A stretch of DNA of 64,000 bases. It comes from Allacma fusca. Its lineage: Eukaryota > Arthropoda > Collembola > Symphypleona > Sminthuridae. Positions 49,920-61,737 of this stretch are shown here, one piece after another. Within the stretch, counting starts at the first letter, position 1; the number at the start of each line of letters is the position of its first letter. The translations under genes and the position numbers were made by a program. A model generated the notes under the pieces. The model searched no databases. It saw only the letters and a program-made list of their open reading frames with translations, and was not told the origin of the DNA. The DNA lies in contig OX359250.1 in NCBI GenBank assembly GCA_947179485.1, positions 15,792,539 through 15,856,538 of the forward strand, written 5' to 3'.

Positions 49920-52900
49920 AACCTCGTGTCTGGATGAATTTTTCAAGACTTGGCTAATGACTGTGAATTAGTTTTCCATTACCTATTCTCTTGTCACATG
50001 AAAATCAAGAACGTGCGATAAATCTGTCACTCCTCCACGTTTACAGTTTGAGCTTGAGCATTAAATCATGTAAATTTCTGTTAATGTACTTAGGTTATCA
50101 AAGCTTCCACATCGGTTTAGAATTAGAATTCAGTATGTTATGAAATATTGACCTTATAGGGAGAAAAAACATTGGTGGCTACTACAAATGTGTAAAGTCA
50201 CCAAGGGGCGAAGTGTTAAAATAATGTTTTAAGTGTAATATGTGACACGGAGTAATAGTAACACGAAGCAAAAACATACGGCCAAAAAGCGGGAAGATAA
50301 GCTTGCGATGTCTATTTCCAGAGGTGTTTACATTTTAACCTGCATTTTATATCAATCGGTAAATGTTGCAGGAATACGCACAAGAATAATTTAAAATCAA
50401 TTGTAAATGGTTTACTTTTTGCGTATGCACAATGAATACGTTCATACATGGGGAATTTAAGTAAATGTTAGCTGAATATAATATCAAGAGTATTTACAAA
50501 TAAAGATATAGATATAAATAAGCGTGCACGAGGGGAGTAGGATACAGTTCAGTTGCAAATTCTTGTCTATTAGACATTACTGTTGTCATTCGGATTTTAG
50601 TAGACGCATAATTACGTCCGTTTTCATGAACTATCATTTTAGTAACCAGACATGGAAAACCGAAACTTAGCATCTATGTATGTTTTATTTCATTTTCAGT
50701 TATTAGCTTTTCCGGGTTTTGTTGAAAACGGTTTACGTCTGCAAAATATTCAGCTTAAACGACTGAAAACGGCTTTCAAATTATGCTTAATTTTTAATTG
50801 TAAATAAATTCCGGCAGTTGTCACAAATATGCACACATTCCATCAGTTCTGATGTATGAAGTAGCAACTTTAACCTTTTTCTGTTGCTGACAAAATATAT
50901 GGAAGATTAGGAAAGGGCATTTAACGCTAACTTCAGTAGTAGGAAGACACGTGATGACTCTGACAACCTCTTATAATGCATTAGGCCCGTTTTAGTACAG
51001 TTGCCTAAATAAGCAAAATAGTAGACTTTTTAATTTGATGTCAAAATTTATTTCGTAGTATAAAAACAATTTACATACCTATATTAACGCTGGCATTTTC
51101 TTAAAGCGATTTAACAACCACTCTCTGAAAATATGCGGTATTGTTTATTGGCAAGTACTTCTGCTGTATCTTAATATTAATAACTAATAATTACTTCAGA
51201 AGTCAGAGGAATGAATTTGTTTCAACAAATTTGTATCATCAAGTAGCATATCATAAAAGGATACACAATCCCATTCTAGAATAACTTTTACGGCTGTCAT
51301 TGCTTCCAGAAATTCCACGGACATATTTGATAACTCCTGCATCCACAATTTATTGATAACAATAAAGACTCAAAACTGAGAGTCAGCCTTGGTTTCTGAA
51401 CCAAGCACAGAACCCAGTTTGTGCTGACAAAAATATTTCTAGCAAGACAATTTTATAAGAAATAATTTCAAAAGAATTTGACTTGGAAGTGAAAGTAAGT
51501 ACTCAACTAGGACTGTCATATTCTCGTAGACAGATTCTGCAATGCTAAAGTATTTTAGATACTTTTTGTTGTAAGCCATCGTTGATACAGATAGTACAAT
51601 CTCCCATTTTAATTTTATCGGATTAAATAATAGCATCCGGACACGGAGTACTTACATTTATATAAAAGAAACTATTCAGTGCTAACGGATACAATAAAAA
51701 TAATTTATTAATGATGATTTTTACTACTTCACAATATTTTCAGTTTGCTGCAGAAATGAAAAAATGGACAGAAATAAAATTCAAATGATAGACCTACGTT
51801 TGTATGGAAAGACGTTAATGCTTCGACAATTTACAGGCACCAAGTTCTAAAATGTCCGACAAGTTTCGCTTGATTGTGCTCACATTTCCTAGCACAGAAT
51901 ATATTTACTATTATTTTAGGCAAATCTAAAAAAGTAGAGTTTAGAAGCCTTTTCAATCAAATAGTAGATCCCATGATTTTTTAGTAAACTGTTTTCCCAA
52001 ATAGTAGCTAGTTTACTAAAAACGTAGGCATCTGGCAGCTTTAGTTTTAGTCACCAGCCAATTATGGATTAAACTGACGCTACTTTTTCACTTTGTTTCC
52101 GTGGATATTTTTCATATTTATCGACAGTTATCAATCGAGCCTGTGAATAAATAGTTTGGCCAGAGTCTCTACTTTTCTCCTCATTTTTGAGGTGCATTTC
52201 AAAATCGCCGGGGCCACAAAGGTTTGAGGAGTAGAACGTAAATAAATGATAACCATAGCCTAACATTTCGCTTTCTGTTTACGTTTTTGTGCAAATTTAT
52301 TTTGCTTAACCGAATTACATCTTTAGCCTTTACGTTTTCAAAATCAGTCGTTCAATTCAACGTTAATCAAAAACGTTTACAATCCCCGTAGTTAGTGCTT
52401 TAATACTGTAATCGTTTAGTTTGTTCTTTTGGTTTGTTTTTGTTTTTCGTACAAAACAATATCTGTTTTCAAGACATACAACGAAAACAAAAAAGGAATT
52501 GAAAAGCAATACAACCCATATTGTAATGTTTCGAGGTTCTGGAAGAAGTTAGAAATTTGCTAATACCGAATGTTGTATTTGAGTTCTAGAGCAAGTAGGG
52601 ATTGATCTGTGTAATTGGAGTCGTGAAAAATACGTTAGAACACAAAACACTGGTATTGACTAATTATCGGTGGATCTGCATAACAAATTCTGTACGATTT
52701 ATAATTACATTAACTTTCAAGGGTGCCAATCTGTCGCGTACCAACCTTAATGTGTACTCATCCCGTTTTACATATTAAAGTCATTGCCTCTTGTTCTCCT
52801 TAAGATCAACAATTATATGAAATGTAACATCGGTTAAAATCTGTAGCTTCAGGAATTATTATATATAGTAGGTCTTATGGAAAAGTATGCATGGACTCAA

Positions 52901-52931
52901 TTAACGATCCACATTGTTCATATGGTGGCCT
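49920..52931. other. Gene-free stretch between secreted peptide and transposon
   Basis: AT-rich. A fragment of the dispersed GGGGCGAAG repeat lies at about 50203-50216. Short frames at 51196-51336 and 52069-52266 (-) look slightly protein-like but have no recognisable family or convincing splice partners. Confidence 0.35.
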
Positions 52932-52933
52932 AG

Positions 52934-53050
52934 CCCGATCGAAAATCACATGCATAATTATGCACAAGTTTTATCCCGCCAGATTCATGCATACATAATT
53001 ATGTTCACAATGTACAGATAGTTGTATGCATAAATGTTGTGCATAATATT
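52934..53050. repeat. Left terminal and subterminal repeats of the transposon
   Basis: CCCGATCGAAAATC is followed by several palindromic words: ATGCATAATTATGCAC, CATGCATACATAATTATG and TGTATGCATAAATG...GTGCATAAT. These are candidate transposase binding sites. Confidence 0.75.
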
Positions 53051-53405
53051 GTATACACAATTCAAAACTAAAACAAATCTTAAATCAAATCGGCTAATAC
53101 ATATCCATGTACATATACGGTTATGTATTTCTACTAAATTGAGCCTATTATTTATTACATATTATCATGTAGTATGCTATTATAAGATATTTTTTCTTCG
53201 ATCCTTGCAGATAATTTTCATTTCATGTATGCTTATTGTATTTTTATAATTTCGATATTCCAAAATATGTTCATGTAGTAATAATGAGTCGAAACAGTGA
53301 CAATATGTACAACTAGAAGCTATATTTTATTGACATTTGTGCTGCATAATTTTTACACAATAAATACCAATATGCAAATGCACTGCTTAACAACTTAAAC
53401 CCCGT

Positions 53406-56400
53406 TTATTCACATTCTTCTGTATTTGGAAGGACAATAATCTGCTCTAAAATATTACTATTTACATTGGAGTAGCAACAGAAACTTTCAATGCAATTAC
53501 CTGGTATTATTTTTATACGATTTTCCAAAGTCACATTGAACAAATTATTGGAATGTCGTACTGGTAGGTTTGTCTTTAATTTAGAACATACTAAAAAACA
53601 GCATTTTACATTCGTTGAAAACACAACAAGCAAAATAGATTTAACTATGAAGAATTTATACTTAAATTTAATTATACATTTGCATCGCTTTGCTGTTATT
53701 CCTGTTTGAGTTCCTATGTGGACATTATTTACATAAGCTCTTTTAAATGATTCACATGTCATAATCACATCGAAATATCCAAGACGTTGAATCATTTCCA
53801 CCTCGTCATGATTCAAAATACATTTCTCGGAAGACCCTAGCAATAAGCAACCAAAGGTATCTAATATGTACTTGTCAAGTTTCTTTTGGTGGCATATCAA
53901 GACTTCATAAAACGATAAAGCACATGGATTTGAAAATATTTTTGTTCCTTCAGTAACAGCATAAATGTTTTCAATTACTTTCTTGCTAATTTGGGATTCA
54001 ATTCTGAAAGAGGCGTTAAAATACTTAAGAAGGACTCCATTAAAATTTTCAAAATTAAATAAGGAGTAATTCCAGAGTGGACCCCAATCTTCCACACATT
54101 TTGTCGCGTGTGTTAATAGGTGAATATTAAATGAGCAAAACGATTTTCCATATAGTCCTTCCACGTCATCTACAAACGCTTTGATCATTGCTCTAGTTGG
54201 TAAAATGTCTATAACGTATACACGCGTGCTACACAAATTGAAAATGCTTTGAACAAACTTCATAAAATGTGAATAGTAGGCGTATGGTAAAATATCCCGA
54301 AGAATTGCAGGAGCTAAAAATGTCCACATTCGCCATTCACTGGATTTCCAGTGTTTTCGTTCATCTAAGCCACGAATGGTTCTATCCGAGTTCTGTGGTA
54401 CCTTCCAGGTTTTTAAACGAGAGTTTAAAATGTCCAACTTGTTTCCTATGTAGAAAGGTCGGTCATGATATTTTGAATTCAACCACGAATTAGTTAATGT
54501 TCGAGCCACTCCTAACTCCACTGTATGCATGTAATCTACCACAAAACCGGAAACAATGTCAAAATTTTTCAGCATTAACAGAGCACTTGCTTCTTTAATC
54601 CCCTTGTAACTTTTTAAGGCCCGATTTGTTTGCAACAGCTCCCGAAATTTTCGGACATGACCCAAAAAGTTTTCATGTGTCCTCGGCTCAGCTACGTGAT
54701 TACAATAAATCCATTTGTGAGATTTTTCTGTCTCCCAATATGTCTCCCCTCGAACCAGACACCATGGACAGCCAAAATTTCCATTAAACTGGTTAATGCC
54801 TTGAAGGGAACAGCGTGCGACAGAATCTGCAGCAAGTATAGGGAACAAAATGTGGCTTGAAATTACATTTTCATCTTTCTTCCAATTCACGCAGGTTGTG
54901 GACAGTTCATTAAACATTTTTATTATCGGTGGTAAATACGTGCGAAAGATGGGCTTTTCACTGCCAAACCACAAAGCCGCGGTCAGTGTATGTTTTCGTC
55001 TGAGAGGATACGTTAATTCATTTATGGATACCAGGAATGGATAAATTGACATTTTTGACGATTTGAAGCAAGGAACCCCATCACAGTTCATTGTTGCCGT
55101 AAGGTCATGTTCTCCTAGGGTTAAACGCTTGTACATTTTCCCGTCGTATATGTTTTCAAAATAAGTGGACTCTTCCGATGCTTTCTCGGCCCTTGCTTGC
55201 ATGTTTTTCCATACATTTGATGCTACATCCTTTTGCTTTAGTATGTCTTCAAAAATTGTTTTCAAGTCAAACAATACAAAACAGTTACCCGAATCCAAAT
55301 TTTGAAAATCACATGAGCTGCATAATCTTGAATCTTCTTGAAGCAATGTATTGCATTTGGAGCAGTAGTATATATACTGTTTTACTTCGTAGTCTATGTG
55401 CAATCGCTTTTGCAGCAAATATTTTGAAGAAGGGAAATCGGTTCCGGGAACAAAAAAACGTAAAAGGTCCAGCAAGTCCTGCACAGCAGTATTTGACAGC
55501 CTGTGCTTTAATATAAATGCGAAGACCAAGAAACATCCTTCTTGGACGGTTAGATTGGCATTAATACATGAAGTTCCCTATTGTAAAACAATTCAAAATT
55601 AATAAAAAAAAATCTTCGTTGACAAGAACATTGCATAAAATAAATAAATATTTTTAAGAAATTAGGTACAGTGGGAACATCCAAAACTCAACATTAACTG
55701 AATTTACATTACATCAATTATCAAGGCAAGTAAAAAATGTTAATAATTTAGTGCTATGACAACAATGTTAGTAATTATCAACCAGGAGATACCTTTACAT
55801 CCGATACACTTTACAATTCATGTCGTTCAGTTTAAAATTTATTATTGGCTCACCATTTCATTTGCAAAATTATGGTTTTCCTCAAGTAAATCAGGTGCAC
55901 TTTCATCATCATTCCTATAAATATTGGAAACCAATTCCTCGTTCAACTCGTCACTAGATGATACTGAATATTCGGATTCCATCTAAACGTAAAAACAAAA
56001 CCAATTTATATAATACTGTTTGAATTCTGATTGAAAAGTTTTATTTGAAAATTAATTCGGGGAAATGTCATTATGTTGAACATTTAAGAAAACATTTGCT
56101 GTAGTGCATTTCAAATTGACTGATGGTTTGCAAGTATTTGTTTTAACTACTTTCTAGGAACTGAAAATGACGAGTATTTTTATTGCCTCATAATCCGGAG
56201 CAACATCAACTTCTACAATTTGATTAATTCCAACGGGTGTTATTGGCATTTGATTCTCTTCCATGACTGCACATTTCCGTCTCTAAAATAAATTAAAATA
56301 ATTAAACCCATATTTTAAACAAATATTGACACTTTTCGGAACAGCTGAACATGAATATATACTTAATAAATAATAAGACATGTTTTACCTTCCGATTGAA

Positions 56401-56475
56401 TTTCGTTTGTCTTGGAACACGAACAACTTGCAGAGTTGGAATTTCTAAGTATTTTTTATACCTACCCCTGCCCAT
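53406..56475 (-). CDS. Tnp2/DUF4218-like transposase
   Basis: This is a predicted nuclear DDE-type transposase. The main exon 55577-53406 is open to the stop. It is preceded in phase 0 by 55982-55854 (MESEYSVSSSDELNEELV), and probably by 56285 onward (RRKCAVMEENQMPITPVG) and 56475-56389 (MGRGRYKKYLEIPTLQVV). The start is therefore either 56475 or 55982, and the link between exons 2 and 3 is weak. Motifs: zinc-ribbon CSKCNTLLQEDSRLCSSC, then MNCDGVPCFKSSKMSIYPFL and HTLTAALWFGSEKP of the Tnp2 core, GCPWCLVRGETYWE, then a DUF4218-like block, FNIHLLTHATKCVEDWGPLW followed by FNFENFNGVL. No frameshift or internal stop occurs in 724 codons, so it may be active. It diverges from the BEN gene within one element. 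Confidence 0.85.
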
Positions 56476-56827
56476 TTTTATAAACGTGGTATGCAATTTA
56501 AGTGCGCTATAATTAATAAATATCTATAATTACTTGCAACTTCAAATTAAGTGTCTTGGGGGTGGTCAAACGATCGGATTATTTTCAAGTATTTTAATTT
56601 CAGCAATCAAGTGCTGTTTGATTTTACAAGTTTGTAATCAATTTTGCCGCCCGCGCCATACCAGACCACATGAGTTACTAGCCCCACAGCATTCTTTGTT
56701 TTACTGGACAACGATTTCCGCCCACGATCATCCAGGGAAACAAAAGCTAGGCGGTCTGTATGTAATTTCTTCACATTTCATTCAATAAAATTTGAAGATT
56801 AGGTAGTGCACTTCAAAATTAGGCAAA

Positions 56828-58331
56828 ATGAGTTTTTCACCTTTCTTTTTGGTTTTTTGGAAAGATGAGGACAGATACTCCTGTGTTAGTCGATCCAATA
56901 TTGTAAATTTTTCCCTTCGCAAGGAAACCGATGAAAACCTATTAACTCTGAAGTACGTCGAAATTAATTTCAATCGGAAAGTTTATAGTGGAACACTAGT
57001 GTATGCAGGTAATTTCAAGTGTATTTTGTACGCTTTGTATTTATGTATATTTTAAAATATGTATTTCAAAATGGTTGTAATCATACAAAATACCGATACG
57101 TTTTTTAATTATAATTTTCAGGGCGGACGCGACAAGATGTTAATGCACATTCCAAAGTATTGGAAAACGGCAACGTACAAAAGAATTCGAACAACGAAGA
57201 AGAACATCATCAACCTGTAAGAATCTAGCATTTCTTTGCTCAGTAATTCTAAATTTAAAAACTCAACAATTAGTGAAATTGAACAAGTTGCTAGTTTAAA
57301 TTTAACGTTTTTCAGGATTTCCAGAACCGTAGGCAAACAGCTCTGGGATCTCAGATTGATCATATATTGCAGTCGATTGAGAATGCTGAGTCAACCTCCG
57401 TCAACAGTTCCACCACTCCTGACAACAATGATGAGGATGGCATGTCTATTAGCGTGGTAGAAACTACGTCTGTTTCCGCAAATGCTGAAAAACAATACCA
57501 GCAAATTGAGAAGTTGCGGCGAAAACTGTCAAAAGCGAAGGCGAAAATAAAACTTCTGGAAGAGAGTCTGGACGAGGAACGGAAATTGCGTGATAAGTAC
57601 AAACGTATGATTATATTTATGAATTTCGGTTTAAAATTTTGTATTTACAAGTGCATAATCATGAAAACATTTAAGTAGCTAAATTTTCGGTGTGCATATT
57701 GTATTGATTTTAGACAAGTCCAAGAATCTTCAGCAAAAGATTCAAAAATTTCAGGAGGAAAAATCGGTGAGGTTACTAGTTTTAGTAAAAATAAACTTCC
57801 ACTACTGATAATTGAAACTACAGCAGCTTTTTGTAAAAATTTGTTCATTAATTCAGTATTCATTTCATTGCAGACAATGATCGATATTGGTAATGGAGTT
57901 ATGCTGAATGCAGCTGTCTTGGAGCGAGCAGCGTTATTTTTTCCCTCTCCATCCATTTTGGGCCGAAACATTTTTCGCCTAGTATTTAAGGATTCGGAAA
58001 TTGCAGGAACATCTCTTACTGGTCGCTCATGTAATGCAAATAAAAATTTGCCTGCTAAACCGGCTTTGGATGCAGTGAGGCTGGACGCTGTTATAAGTAT
58101 GTACATATGGAAATGATTATATTTGAGGGTGTTACAAAAAATAATGACAATCTTCACTTTTTTATAGATTACTGCTTGTCGACTCTTGGAGAATCTTCCA
58201 AAGGATCTGGATTGAAATTTGACAGAGCAGCCATCCGCTTCAAAATCGTAAAATCTTTGGGCGAGTACATTAGGGAGGTCAGTCGTAAGCAAAACCAAAT
58301 GCCCGGATTTAACACTGAGGAACTAGAATGA
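56828..58331 (+). CDS. BEN-domain protein carried by the transposon
   Basis: BEN domains bind DNA or chromatin proteins and occur in BANP, NAC1, BEND proteins and some viral proteins. Six exons (56828-57008, 57122-57216, 57316-57604, 57714-57766, 57874-58096, 58168-58331) keep frame and give 334 residues. Residues 1-60 form an unrecognised N-terminal module (FWKDEDRYSCVSRSNIVNFS). Residues about 150-205 form a Lys/Glu-rich coiled coil (QQIEKLRRKLSKAKAKIKLL). The C-terminal 130 residues carry the BEN pattern: MIDIGNGVMLNAAVLERA, RNIFRLVFKDSEIAGTSLTG, LPAKPALDAVRLDAVINYCL, AAIRFKIVKSLGEYIREVSR. It is transcribed away from the transposase, and the ~350-bp gap between them could be a shared promoter. 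It may bind the transposon ends or host chromatin; that is inference. Confidence 0.88.
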
Positions 58332-58400
58332 AGTACATGTACTTTGATTTTTGATACAATGATGTAATGTCGGTAAATGATTTGGCAAGCATTTTTCTGA

Positions 58401-58406
58401 AATAAA
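58401..58406 (+). terminator. Polyadenylation signal of the BEN gene
   Basis: AATAAA lies 70 bp after the BEN stop codon at 58331 and inside the transposon, followed by TG- and T-rich sequence. Confidence 0.6.
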
Positions 58407-58549
58407 TCTGAAAAAATTAAATTAATTTCTTCTATTTTCGGATATCATTGTATCGTCACTTCACTCGTATTATTGTCAAGAAATTAGAAGATTCCAGTAA
58501 TGTATAAAAGGAAGTAAGGCACACTAAATTATTATTATTCGTGCATAGT

Positions 58550-58685
58550 GTACACACAATTAATTATGCATAATCCGGGCATAATGAAGTATGCACGCCA
58601 AAGCGTCCCAAAAGTATGCACGAAATGGCTGGCCAATTATGCATAGCTGTGCGTGCATAATTATGTTGCGAGATTTTCGATCGGG
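58550..58685. repeat. Right terminal and subterminal repeats of the transposon
   Basis: Words AATTATGCATAAT, GAAGTATGCACG, AAGTATGCACGAA, AATTATGCATAG and GTGCATAATTATG precede the terminal GATTTTCGATCGGG. The arrangement mirrors the left end and supports a single element. Confidence 0.75.
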
Positions 58686-58999
58686 AGGTAGATCCTCTGC
58701 TTTTGTTGTCAACCTGCGAATTCGAATTAGCTTAATCCAGGTCAACTTATGAATCTTAAAATAGCCAATTTTATTGTTCATTCAATTCATTCCCATTGAT
58801 AAAAGCAAATTTAAAATTGACCTCAGAAATTATATTGTTGATAAGCATTGATCCAATGACCTCAATTCTACCGCATTCTAAATTGTAAGATGTCGAATGA
58901 CCTCTTTTTGATCTTACATGTTCTCTGACGTCTGCCCATAATATTAATTCGGTGTAAATAAAACTTAGTTTGTCCCATCGCCGGCTCCTAATGGCCATT

Positions 59000-59445
59000 C
59001 TGGTGTCATATGACTATTAGTGACCCAATAAAGTCAACCTTAAGTGACTGACTACTTGTGACTCACTAAGTTTCATTTTAGGTCACGTGTCTCACTATAT
59101 GATCATGTGACTCCTAACTGACCTTATTGGGTATAAGGTCAGTTTGGGGTCATGTAACTATTAGGGACCCAATAAGGTCAGTTTGGGGTCATGTGACTAC
59201 TAGTGACGCAATGAGGTCAATTTACTAGTTGAATGACTACTGGTACCCCACACAAATACGACAGTTGACAGTTACTTGACCCAAGTTTGGAGTCCAGTAA
59301 TAACGTTATGATATAAGTAATCAGTGACCCAAAATTAACCTTACTGTGCTGTGTCACTAATAGTCACATGACCCCAAATTGACCTTATTGTGTCTCTAAT
59401 CTCTAATAGTCACAATCTCAGACTGACCGGCACAAGACTCACTAT
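59000..59445. repeat. Direct and inverted GGTCA..GTGAC repeat cluster
   Basis: Units built on TGACTATTAGTGACCCAATA and GGTCAGTTTGGGGTCATGTG occur at about 59010, 59110, 59160 and 59200. They recur inverted at about 59330-59390 (CACTAATAGTCACATGACCC). It reads like a fold-back element. The ends were not fixed. Confidence 0.65.
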
Positions 59446-61509
59446 TAGATGCCAGGGATGAGATGTACCCATTGTAAGTTGGATTTAATGCGAATTAGTA
59501 ACACGTGCAATATTACTACTGCACTCATGTCAGCTCAAAATACTGTAATATTGGACAAGCTGCAACTTAATCCACCAATGGTCAACTGATATATTTATAA
59601 ACATTTTAAAGTATTTGTAAGGGAACGTATGTTACCCTACAATGGGGGACTTCTGTGTGTGCAAATTTCATGTAAAGTAATTCCGTGTTACATAATGTTA
59701 GATTTAGATATACTTCTGCATACTTGTTAAATTAAATATTCTCAATGACATAGTTTCTAGCTTAAGCTGTCACATCATTTAGCGACGCTCTTCGCCCCTT
59801 AGTGACTTAGCACGTAGTGCTGATCACAGATGATTTTTCTTCTATGGACAGAAGAGTCAACTGCTTTTCAATGAAATTTTCCATAGGGGGGCCCCTATGG
59901 ATAGCATCTGCTTGCACAATTTCTGATGAGATTAGACTACTGATTTAGCCTGAAGCTTAATGGAAAGGAAAACGACCCCCACAAAAAAATGTTTTAGCAC
60001 ATGTCTAGAATGTTCGCTGGATGAACTTTGTTTACTGCGCATTTTTCAGAGGACCATTCTAACAATCCCATGTTATACCAAGATAAGACACGTTCGAAAA
60101 TTCATCAAATATTCCTCCCTCAGCCAGCTCGTGTATTTCCCAATAATTAAAAATTTGGCTGATAGAATCTGTCACGTTTTTACGGGGGAACATCAACCCG
60201 TAGATGCCGTACAACGTACTTACTTTGGCATCCAAGGGGCAAGTATAATGTTATGGTTGATTGTGATAAGAGGTTGAATCCGAGTGAGCTCGTAGCAAAT
60301 TTCGAATTTATTGGATTTTAATAGCATCAGTCCAAAAGTTGAAAATTGCGGTCGCAGGAGAAAAAATCTGACGAGGTTTAAATAAATTGAGAAATATTGG
60401 TCCCCATGACACCATTTTAAAATAATTAATAATCTTACGGCCCCACAATTTTTAATTCAGGCTTATGATAAAAAACTATTGATCTGTATGAAATTTTGTA
60501 CACATTCAGTCTTCAAATATTTATATAGCGCTTGTACATTAATGTATTGTATAAAAATGTATCACTATCAGTTTTCCTGCACATATGTATTTCTTAATTT
60601 TTCCTGAGGTTGAATTTCTTATAACCTTGATATCTACTTCTAGCCGTCATGCTCACAATTCTCAACGAAGAGACTTGTCAAATAGGTCTCTGGAAATAAA
60701 TGTCATAAATATATACTCTTTAAAAAATTTAATATTCAAAAAATATTAATATTCAAAACTTCAAAAACTTCCACCCATGTTACACGTTTTTGATCCCAGT
60801 TATTGAACCAGGAAACATTTTATGAGTCACTCACTTGTAGGCGCTGCAGGCAGGGGGTAATTTCTTATTGCAATTCCAGTTAAGATTAATCTTACAATTA
60901 GCGGATTCCAATCATATTTCGAGTGCATTTATTTTGTAAAATGAAAATTCCAATTCAATTTATTCAAATATTCTTTATAAATTCCAATATAATGCAAATG
61001 CATTAAATATTAAATATTAATACATGGGGCTAAGCCCCGAAAAATATCATAACTTTACAACATTAAATTTAAACCAGAAAGTCTGATATCGGCAATTATG
61101 AATGCAAACAACCCCAGTGCTACCTTTTATGCAGACATTACTGCTTAATCTACACAAATACCATAACCGCATATGACTTGTTGATTTACCTTTAGTGTCT
61201 TTAGGGATACTCTAGTACACAAAATGCAAACATTATTTATTAAAGAAGTGGGCTGCATGTCGTTTCCCCTGAAAATTTTAGCCCACTTCAGAAAATTACT
61301 GAACATTAATAGATTGCCTATATTGCAACGAATTCATTTCCAAAAATAAAATTAGTGTCCTTGCTCTCCGTGTAGTCAAAAACATAAGAACAAATTTAAA
61401 TAATTTAAAACTAGTTACGTGATAAATTGATAGAAACAAACAGTTTCCACAAAAGGCTTATATCTGGCGACCACTAACAGTTGATACTTTAAGACCAGAA
61501 ACCTTGTTA
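59446..61509. other. Gene-free repeat-bearing stretch
   Basis: The stretch includes the second full copy of the dispersed hairpin repeat (59788-59838) and a GC-rich GGGGCTAAGCCCC hairpin at 61025-61039. The frame at 59960-60277 is not protein-like. Nothing else could be assigned. Confidence 0.35.
59788..59838 (-). repeat. Dispersed hairpin repeat, copy 2
   Basis: This is the reverse complement of the segment at 24806-24854, with very few mismatches over about 48 bp, including GCACTACGTGC and CTAAGTCACTAAGGGGCGAA. Confidence 0.6.
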
Positions 61510-61556
61510 GCTGCAGACACCGGTGTTTCGTCCTATTTGGGACTCGTCAGTACAGC
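61510..61556 (-). ncRNA. Type I hammerhead ribozyme
   Basis: Read on the minus strand, all invariant hammerhead parts are present in order. Stem I strand GCTGTA is at 61556-61551. Core CTGACGA is followed by G at 61550-61543. Stem II TCC/GGA closes a short AT-rich loop. Then come core GAAA at 61529-61526 and a minimal stem III in ACACCGGTGT. The cleavage triplet GTC is at 61518-61516, followed by TGCAGC, which pairs with GCTGTA (one G-U). Cleavage is expected between 61516 and 61515. The near-palindromic stem III is typical of dimer-forming hammerheads in Penelope-like elements, retrozymes and related animal repeats. No reverse transcriptase frame is seen nearby, so it probably belongs to a decayed or non-autonomous copy. 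Confidence 0.85.
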
Positions 61557-61639
61557 GCAAACAGAAAAAAATGACTAGCGACTGACTTCGTGAACCGTCA
61601 GTGGCAGAATGAAGATTGACGTAGAAAATAAAAATATTA

Positions 61640-61688
61640 TTTCCCCAACTTCAATTATTGGTGCTCGAAATAATTGAAGTTGGGAAAA
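61640..61688. repeat. Inverted repeat, 20-bp arms
   Basis: The left arm TTTCCCCAACTTCAATTATT (61640-61659) is matched in inverse by AATAATTGAAGTTGGGAAAA (61669-61688) with one or two mismatches and a 9-base loop. Confidence 0.7.
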
Positions 61689-61719
61689 TGGAAAAGAGAT
61701 GGTTACATCTCAATAAAAA

Positions 61720-61737
61720 TTGTTCTTATAAGAACAA
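61720..61737. repeat. Perfect 18-bp palindrome
   Basis: TTGTTCTTATAAGAACAA is a perfect palindrome flanked by A-rich and T-rich tails. It could be a protein-binding site or part of an old element. Confidence 0.6.

Larger units (their letters stand above)
52934..58685. mobile_element. 5.75-kb DNA transposon with Tnp2-like and BEN genes
   Basis: The left end CCCGATCGAAAATC (52934) is perfectly inverted at the right end, GATTTTCGATCGGG (ending 58685). Inside both ends follows a second shared block, CATAATTATGCAC, in inverted arrangement. The element holds two divergent multi-exon genes, a Tnp2/DUF4218-like transposase (-) and a BEN-domain protein (+), both open and with good splice sites. Subterminal TGCATA/TATGCA words cluster at both ends. 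Flanking bases allow only a 2-bp AG duplication, which is too short to be decisive. The Tnp2-type transposase points to the CACTA/EnSpm (CMC) group, although the ends are not CACTA. It looks potentially autonomous. Confidence 0.85.

Noticed and set aside
51196-51336. Protein-like frame (-) with MSVEFLEAMTAVKVILEWDC ending in a stop, preceded by a GCAG acceptor-like site
   Set aside because: No upstream exon joins in phase with a good donor and no family was recognised.
52069-52266. Lys/Glu-rich frame (-) of 65 codons
   Set aside because: No splice partner, no family; composition alone is not enough.
59960-60277. 105-codon plus-strand frame with several Cys
   Set aside because: Lies in repeat-rich DNA and has no domain character or conserved pattern.
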